Assembly (NCBI GenBank): GCA_947573465.1
Contig: CANPET010000068.1
Location: 1-7,831, forward strand
Length of the DNA stretch: 7,831 bases
Reading direction: 5' to 3'
Source of the DNA: an uncultured Eubacterium sp.
Lineage (GTDB): Bacteria; Bacillota; Clostridia; Lachnospirales; Lachnospiraceae
The translations under genes were made by a program, and so were the position numbers. Shown one piece after another: positions 6,719-7,831 of the stretch (position 1 is its first letter; each line of letters opens with the position of its first letter). The notes under the pieces were generated by a model. That model did not search any database, had not been told where the DNA came from, and saw only the letters and a list, made by a program, of their open reading frames with translations.

Positions 6719-6748
6719 ATTCTAAAAAAGAATAGTGTAAATTTTCAA
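6719..6748 (-). promoter_or_regulatory. Probable rho promoter
   Basis: TTGAAA (6743-6748, 5 of 6) and TAGAAT (6719-6724, 5 of 6) are separated by 18 bases. Transcription would begin near 6712, leaving a leader of about 107 bases before the rho ATG. Confidence 0.55.
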
Positions 6749-6752
6749 ACTA

Positions 6753-6761
6753 TGGTATGAT
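6753..6761 (+). promoter_or_regulatory. Possible extended -10 promoter for malic enzyme
   Basis: TGGTATGAT is a TGn-extended -10 (TATGAT at 6756-6761) without a recognisable -35. Use of it would start RNA near 6768, so the whole hairpin and repeat element would be transcribed as a leader of about 230 bases. Alternatives are TATAAC at 6766-6771 and overlapping TATACT boxes at 6974-6984, next to the ribosome binding site. None has a good -35, so the choice is uncertain. Confidence 0.35.
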
Positions 6762-6784
6762 TGTGTATAACAGTTCAGCCATGC

Positions 6785-6845
6785 GACATAAAAATTAAAT
6801 GTCCAAAAACTGTTTATAGAATTTTGGGCATTTAATTTTTATGTC
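6785..6845. repeat. Long inverted repeat, 24-bp stem with 13-base loop
   Basis: The arms 6785-6808 and 6822-6845 pair over 24 consecutive positions with a single G-U (6802 with 6828). The loop is 6809-6821. The right arm is not followed by a T-run on the plus strand, nor the left arm on the minus strand, so this is not a standard terminator. It could be an RNA leader stem or part of a repetitive palindromic element. Confidence 0.8.
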
Positions 6846-6848
6846 ATA

Positions 6849-6903
6849 TGGTGAGCCATCACAGCGAGAAGAAGCAAAGCGAATTCGAGCTGTTGGCTGA
6901 ACT
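6849..6903. repeat. 55-bp direct repeat, copy 1
   Basis: It begins TGGTGAGCCATCACAGCGAG and ends GCTGTTGGCTGAACT, matching copy 2 at 50 of 55 positions with no gaps. It is partly self-complementary: AGCCA (6854-6858) pairs with TGGCT (6894-6898), and ACAGC (6861-6865) with GCTGT (6889-6893), across a 2-base bulge. This gives a hairpin with a purine-rich loop. Confidence 0.85.
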
Positions 6904-6918
6904 GTCATTGTTACCGTT

Positions 6919-6973
6919 TGGTGAGCCATCACAGCGAGAAAAAGCGAAGCATATTCGAGCTGTTGGCTAAACT
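6919..6973. repeat. 55-bp direct repeat, copy 2
   Basis: This is the second copy, 70 bases downstream of the first with a 15-base spacer, ending 27 bases before the malic enzyme ATG. The five differences from copy 1 are at 6941, 6946, 6951, 6952 and 6969. All fall outside the bases that form the hairpin stem, so both copies can fold alike. Its last bases (GGCTAAACT) pair less well with the upstream CAGTTCAGCC than copy 1 does. Confidence 0.85.
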
Positions 6974-7000
6974 TATACTATACTAACATGGAGGTTTAAA

Positions 7001-7831
7001 ATGACAACTGACGAAAAAGCACTAAAATTACATAAAGATTTAAATGGCAAATTAAGCACTGAGGCAAAATGCCACGTAAACTCACGTGAGGATTTATCTC
7101 TCGCTTACACTCCCGGTGTTGCAGAACCTTGCAGAAAGATTGCTGCCAATCGTGATGATGTATACAAATATACATGGAAAGCAAATACTGTTGCTGTAGT
7201 CTCTGATGGAAGTGCAGTTCTTGGTCTCGGCAATATCGGTCCGGAAGCTGCAATGCCTGTTATGGAGGGAAAAGCCGTACTATTCAAAGAATTTGGTGGT
7301 GTCAATGCAGTTCCTATCTGTTTAGATACTCAGGACCCTGATGAAATTATAGACACTGTTATCCGTATCGCTCCCGGCTTTGGTGGTATCAATCTGGAAG
7401 ATATTTCAGCTCCAAGATGTTTTGAAATCGAAAGCAAACTAAAAGAGAGACTGGATATTCCTGTTTTCCATGACGACCAGCACGGTACTGCTATTGTTGT
7501 TTTAGCAGGTATTATCAACGCCTTAAAGGTAGTAGGCAAGAAAAAAGAAGACTGTAAAGTCGTTATTAACGGCGACGGTTCTGCCGGCATTGCTATCTGT
7601 AAACTGCTTTTGAATTATGGTTTCAAAGATGTCACAATCTGCGGATTATATGGTATTCTCTCAAAAGATATTGAAGATTTAAATTGGGCCCAGAAGGAAA
7701 TGGCTGAAGTTACAAACCTTTCCGGAATGAATGGTAAACTGGCTGATGCTTTAGTTGGTGCTGATATTTTTGTCGGTGTTTCCGCTCCAAACATGGTTAC
7801 TGCTGAAATGGTACAGACAATGAATTCTGAT
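7001..7831 (+). CDS. Malic enzyme (malate dehydrogenase, oxaloacetate-decarboxylating), partial at 3' end
   Basis: Malic enzyme oxidatively decarboxylates malate to pyruvate and CO2 with NAD(P), linking C4 acids to pyruvate in central metabolism. The first 277 residues are present; the gene runs off the window. The ATG at 7001 follows GGAGG (6990-6994) with 6-base spacing. Visible motifs are AYTPGVAEP (35-43, catalytic tyrosine Y36), SDGSAVLGLGNIGPEAAMPVMEGKAVLFK (68-96, catalytic lysine K91), metal ligands NLED (131-134) and FHDDQHGTA (156-164), and NGDGSAGIAI (190-199) as the dinucleotide-binding loop. The loop reads GDGSAG where many relatives have GAGAAG. The following strand ends in CGLYG where an acidic residue (CDRKG) is usual in NAD-dependent relatives. 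Cofactor preference is therefore uncertain. It is divergent from rho and appears unrelated to it in function. Confidence 0.95.
   Translation, partial: MTTDEKALKLHKDLNGKLSTEAKCHVNSREDLSLAYTPGVAEPCRKIAANRDDVYKYTWKANTVAVVSDGSAVLGLGNIGPEAAMPVMEGKAVLFKEFGGVNAVPICLDTQDPDEIIDTVIRIAPGFGGINLEDISAPRCFEIESKLKERLDIPVFHDDQHGTAIVVLAGIINALKVVGKKKEDCKVVINGDGSAGIAICKLLLNYGFKDVTICGLYGILSKDIEDLNWAQKEMAEVTNLSGMNGKLADALVGADIFVGVSAPNMVTAEMVQTMNSD

Larger units (their letters stand above)
6771..6904. repeat. Outer 11-bp inverted repeat enclosing hairpin and first direct repeat
   Basis: CAGTTCAGCCA (6771-6781) is the exact reverse complement of TGGCTGAACTG (6894-6904). The two arms enclose the long hairpin and most of direct-repeat copy 1, bounding a 134-bp block that resembles a miniature mobile element or a multi-stem RNA. 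No target-site duplication is visible at its edges. Confidence 0.6.
6605..7000. other. Intergenic region between rho and malic enzyme
   Basis: These 396 bases hold no convincing protein-coding gene. From left to right they contain the rho ribosome binding site and leader with a small GC hairpin (6662-6674), the rho promoter, a likely divergent malic enzyme promoter, a 24-bp-stem hairpin, two imperfect 55-bp direct repeats and the malic enzyme ribosome binding site. Each is described in its own entry. Confidence 0.8.

Noticed and set aside
6384..6725. Plus-strand 113-codon open frame across the rho start and leader
   Set aside because: It is the complement of the rho N-terminus and promoter region. 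The serine/phenylalanine-rich translation is what antisense of an acidic, lysine-rich coding region gives.
6851..6970. A GTG-started 39-codon open frame running through both direct repeats
   Set aside because: It has no ribosome binding site, it reads the two repeat copies in different frames, and it overlaps predicted RNA structure. It is better explained by the repeats.
6849..6973. Possible CRISPR array or tandem array
   Set aside because: There are only two copies, they are imperfect, the spacer is only 15 bases, and no cas genes are near.
6996..7590. Minus-strand open frames inside the malic enzyme gene
   Set aside because: They lie antisense to a strongly recognisable enzyme, encode low-complexity or unrecognisable peptides, and have no ribosome binding sites.

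Overview
This is chromosomal DNA from a low-GC Gram-positive bacterium, most likely a Clostridia member of the Lachnospiraceae type. The evidence is the AT-rich base composition, strong AGGAGG-type ribosome binding sites, and the rho - rpmE - DUF1385 - prmC - prfA gene order that is common in Clostridia. It also carries Firmicutes-type capsule genes in the order cpsB - cpsC. The assignment rests on gene content and style, not on a database match.

Layout. All complete genes lie on the minus strand, so they read from right to left. A translation/termination block occupies about 1771-6604: rho, rpmE (zinc-ribbon ribosomal protein L31), a DUF1385 membrane protein, prmC and prfA. rpmE has its own promoter, a short structured leader and a terminator. 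DUF1385, prmC and prfA are tightly packed (a 13-base overlap, then a 2-base gap) and end at a hairpin terminator near 1700-1755. A second minus-strand unit follows, with its own promoter at 1632-1660: a CpsB-type PHP tyrosine phosphatase, then a Wzz/CpsC-type polysaccharide chain-length adaptor. The first codons of a third gene, probably the CpsD tyrosine kinase, run off the left edge.

On the right, a malic enzyme gene starts on the plus strand at 7001 and runs off the end. The 396-base gap between rho and malic enzyme (6605-7000) holds divergent promoters and a dense structured element. The element has a 24-bp hairpin stem, two 55-bp direct repeats (50/55 identical) that are each partly self-complementary, and an 11-bp outer inverted repeat that competes with the repeat hairpins.

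How the genes work together. PrmC methylates the glutamine of the GGQ loop in the release factor encoded next to it. Rho and L31 complete a conserved gene-expression neighbourhood. The phosphatase, adaptor and presumed kinase form a tyrosine-phosphorylation module that controls capsule or exopolysaccharide polymerisation. No clearly new multi-gene system is visible. The parts most worth a second look are the structured rho/malic enzyme spacer, the tyrosine-glycine tail on the Wzz adaptor, and the alternative folds in the rpmE leader.
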